Assembly: GCA_021151605.1 (NCBI GenBank)
Contig: JAGKWZ010000086.1
Location: 1 to 31,576 of the forward strand
Direction: 5' to 3'
DNA: 31,576 nucleotides
From: Verrucomicrobiaceae bacterium
GTDB taxonomy: Bacteria > Verrucomicrobiota > Verrucomicrobiia > Verrucomicrobiales > Verrucomicrobiaceae
Shown: positions 29,567 to 31,576 of the stretch, one piece after another
Position numbering within the stretch: position 1 is the stretch's first letter
Layout of the letters: every line of letters begins with the position of its first letter
Notes under the pieces: model-generated
Seen by the model: the letters and a program-made list of their open reading frames with translations, nothing else
Database searches by the model: none
Told to the model about the DNA's origin: nothing
Translations under genes and position numbers: made by a program

Positions 29567-30835
29567 TCATTGGATCAGGATTTCGACACTGCGAGTCTCT
29601 GGGGGAGCATGTTTGCTGCCGACGGGGACGGAATCAAAGGCCTGCGGCTGGATCTCCGAAGCGGGTGCCCCCTGCTCGATGAGGAAGGAGACCACCTCTT
29701 CAGCACGGCGGCGGGCCAGGCTAGCCTCCAACTTCAGATCTCCCGCTGGATCGGGATGACCGCCGACGATGAGTTTCAGCGCCGGTCCGGCGCTGAGAAG
29801 TGCAGGCACCAGAGAGGCCAGGCGTGACTTTTCCGAAGCATCCAAGGTGCTGCTGCCTGGGCCAAAGGTAAAATACTGCCCGGCGAACACATCGCGCACG
29901 GATTGCAGCACGTCCTCGGGCAGCGCGGTCTCGATCCGGCGGCCGGGGAAATGATACCGCGAGGGGAAATAAGTCAGCTGCATTTCCGCACGGCGGCCTT
30001 TCGTCAATGGGCGCAGAAAGGTCAGCCAGGCACTCTCCAGAGTGCGTGTGGCATCGGCGGACAGACGCGGATTGCCATCGGCGTGGACACTGAAGTCTCC
30101 TGGTGCGGGGGTGCTGTAAAAGCTGCGCAGGAAGGGCACGATCACATCATCCGCCGTGAAAGGCGCGGGCAGTGCATACGCCGTGGCGCGGAGCTTCTCG
30201 GCCTCTACAGGCAGGCTGTGCGGGCCGGACTCGATGGCCTCGATCACCGCCGCGCGTAGGTCGGAGGACGGCAACATGCCGGAAACTTGAAGCCGCCCCT
30301 CCCTCCTGACGATTTGAAGCGCAGATGGCACATGCAGGGCTCCGATGATGGGCTGAAGCATGAGACTATCTTCCCGAAGCGGCAGCTTTTCCCCTTCAGG
30401 CAGACGCACAAGCGAGCTCGTTTTCAGTCCATCGGCTCGTATCCGCAAATCTGGGCGGATCTTTTGCAAAAGCCCCTTCAATGAATCCGCCGCCGTCTTG
30501 TCCGAAATCCAGCCCTCCACCGTGAGAGTATCGTCAGCCAGACTGGCTTTCAGACGAGCCAGGATGCTGAGGCGATTACTCATCAGCCGCAGTGCACCGA
30601 TGTCTGAGATCGACTTCGTGACCATCTCCACCGCTGCCACATCCGGCGCATCTCCTGTGATGCTGAGATCCAGGTAACGCAGATCCACCGTGGCACCTGT
30701 GATGCCGGCCTTGCTGAGAATCTGCTCCACCTGAGAGCGCAGACGCGGCTGCTGGTGCTCCTCGAAATCCCACCAATGCACCAGCATCATCACCGGCAGC
30801 AGCGCGATGAAGAAAAGGATGATCGTGAAGCGCAT
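29567..30835 (-). CDS. OmpA-family envelope protein with BON-like repeats
   Basis: The product is 422 residues from ATG 30835, which places a membrane or signal segment first (MRFTIILFFIALLPVMMLVH). The frame extends to a GTG at 30955, but those 40 residues are not signal-like. The middle has BON-like strands (ATVDLRYLDLSITGDAP, LADDTLTVEGWISDKTAADS, LQVSGMLPSSDLRAAVIEAI). The C-terminus is an OmpA peptidoglycan-binding domain (FTFGPGSSTLDASEKSRLA, IVGGHPDPAGDLKLEASLA, RRRAEEVVSFL). The BON-plus-OmpA layout recalls ArfA of Mycobacterium. In the canonical NxxLSxxRA motif the Asn is replaced by Glu, so peptidoglycan affinity may differ. It likely links the membrane to the cell wall and is probably the first gene of a minus-strand operon with the helix-hairpin-helix gene. 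Confidence 0.75.
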   Translation of the reverse strand: MRFTIILFFIALLPVMMLVHWWDFEEHQQPRLRSQVEQILSKAGITGATVDLRYLDLSITGDAPDVAAVEMVTKSISDIGALRLMSNRLSILARLKASLADDTLTVEGWISDKTAADSLKGLLQKIRPDLRIRADGLKTSSLVRLPEGEKLPLREDSLMLQPIIGALHVPSALQIVRREGRLQVSGMLPSSDLRAAVIEAIESGPHSLPVEAEKLRATAYALPAPFTADDVIVPFLRSFYSTPAPGDFSVHADGNPRLSADATRTLESAWLTFLRPLTKGRRAEMQLTYFPSRYHFPGRRIETALPEDVLQSVRDVFAGQYFTFGPGSSTLDASEKSRLASLVPALLSAGPALKLIVGGHPDPAGDLKLEASLARRRAEEVVSFLIEQGAPASEIQPQAFDSVPVGSKHAPPETRSVEILIQ

Positions 30836-30857
30836 GGGGAGGAGATAGGAAGAGCAA

Positions 30858-30885
30858 TTGACACACCGGAGCGACCACGGATACT
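30858..30885 (+). promoter_or_regulatory. Sigma-70-type promoter for the PfkB-family kinase gene
   Basis: TTGACA at 30858-30863 is a perfect -35 consensus. After 16 bp comes GATACT (30880-30885), a 4/6 match to the -10 box. It points toward the kinase gene, whose ATG lies 100 bp downstream, and lies in the 150-bp gap between the divergent OmpA-family and kinase genes. Confidence 0.5.
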
Positions 30886-30985
30886 CCGCGCCCCCTCCAC
30901 CCAGGACTATTCCCCATCGTGCTAGGCGGAGGCAAGCAAGGAATCCTTCCTTCACATCTCCAAACTAAACCCACGTTTACGCATC

Positions 30986-31576
30986 ATGTCAGTCACTATC
31001 GCCGGAACCGTCGCCCTGGACAATGTCAAAACCACCAAGGACTCCCAGGAGAATCTGCTCGGCGGTTCCGCGGCCTATGCCGCCCTCGCGGCCAGCATCT
31101 TCACCCAGCCCATCCATCTCGTCGGCATCATCGGGCATGACTTTCCAGAGGCTCACCTGAACCTGCTCGGCAGCAAAGGCATCACCCTCGATGGCCTGGA
31201 GCGCAGCAGCGGAGCCTCCTTTACCTGGAGCGGTGAATACCACGAAGACATGAACAACCGCACCACGCACGCCGTGGGCATCAACGTCCTGGAAACCTGG
31301 CTGCCAAAACTCCCCGCCACCGCCGCTGCCGCCAAAATCGCCGTGCTGGCGAACATGAGCCCGGACAACCAACTCCAGACCCTGGAGCAGTTCACCGACG
31401 CCGATTTCGTCATCGCCGACACCATGGATCTCTGGATCAACATCGCCAACGAGCGCCTGCATGACGTGATGAAGAAGATCGACCTCCTCGTCATCAATGA
31501 CGGCGAAGCCAAAGAATTCGCCCAAACCACCAACCTCGTCGAAGCCGGTCGCAAGCTGCAAGCCAAAGGCCCACGC
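30986..31576 (+). CDS. PfkB-family carbohydrate kinase (3' end beyond window)
   Basis: An ATG at 30986 opens 197 codons to the window edge without a stop. The start SVTIAGTVALDNVKT and the LLGGSAAYAALAAS motif match the N-terminal substrate-binding signature of ribokinase/PfkB kinases. VGIIGHDFPEAHLNLLGSKG and LLVINDGEAKEFAQ (the conserved N-x-x-E region) follow at the expected spacing. The catalytic GxGD motif would lie past the edge. It phosphorylates a sugar or nucleoside in the cytoplasm; the substrate cannot be told. The N-terminal half is complete. It is divergent from the OmpA-family gene and has its own promoter candidate. Confidence 0.85.
   Translation, partial: MSVTIAGTVALDNVKTTKDSQENLLGGSAAYAALAASIFTQPIHLVGIIGHDFPEAHLNLLGSKGITLDGLERSSGASFTWSGEYHEDMNNRTTHAVGINVLETWLPKLPATAAAAKIAVLANMSPDNQLQTLEQFTDADFVIADTMDLWINIANERLHDVMKKIDLLVINDGEAKEFAQTTNLVEAGRKLQAKGPR

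Overview
The window looks like chromosomal DNA of a Verrucomicrobia member, probably near Prosthecobacter/Verrucomicrobium. It is GC-rich, has few clear Shine-Dalgarno sites, and carries families typical of the Planctomycetes-Verrucomicrobia group. These are a Pirellula/Verrucomicrobium-type membrane dehydrogenase with a C-terminal haem motif, an arylsulfatase A-type sulfatase, a TIGR02597-like C-terminal region, and GEVED and SdrD_B surface repeats. The assignment rests on family content; no rRNA or other marker gene is present.

Layout. Bases 1-37 hold the last codons of a plus-strand gene, possibly a formylglycine-generating-enzyme-like protein. A CHASE2-type membrane sensor without an effector domain runs on the minus strand (53-1318). 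Next comes a plus-strand pair: a small secreted protein (1545-2141), then, with no gap, a 17-kb gene (to 19187) for a protein of about 5,660-5,680 residues. This giant protein dominates the window. It is built from 15 GEVED repeats, 11 Cys-bearing putative-Ig (He_PIG) repeats, 7 SdrD_B-like domains and 3 propeller-like inserts, and ends in a C-terminal region typical of Verrucomicrobia. It is probably an exported adhesin or surface-layer/matrix protein. Part of the GEVED array has a higher-order repeat of exactly 981 bp, and one unit carries an in-frame internal deletion.

Two tandem hairpins with the same core (19226-19275) separate the giant gene from a convergent class II CCA/poly(A) nucleotidyltransferase gene. 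Divergent from that gene is a membrane-anchored protein of unknown function. An imperfect inverted repeat of about 96 bp (REP-like) follows, then the secreted dehydrogenase/haem protein, which has an internal low-GC segment, and a short recO. The recO 3' end overlaps the 3' end of a minus-strand mgtE by 29 bp.

The right part is a minus-strand run, in transcription order: OmpA/BON envelope protein, membrane-tethered helix-hairpin-helix protein, sulfatase, MgtE. Divergent from it, with a recognisable promoter, is a PfkB-family sugar kinase cut by the window edge.

Most genes encode envelope or exported functions (sensor, giant surface protein, secreted dehydrogenase, sulfatase, OmpA), interspersed with housekeeping genes (cca, recO, mgtE). 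I see no tRNA, rRNA, CRISPR array, insertion sequence or phage gene. The unusual content is the giant modular protein and its repeat organisation.
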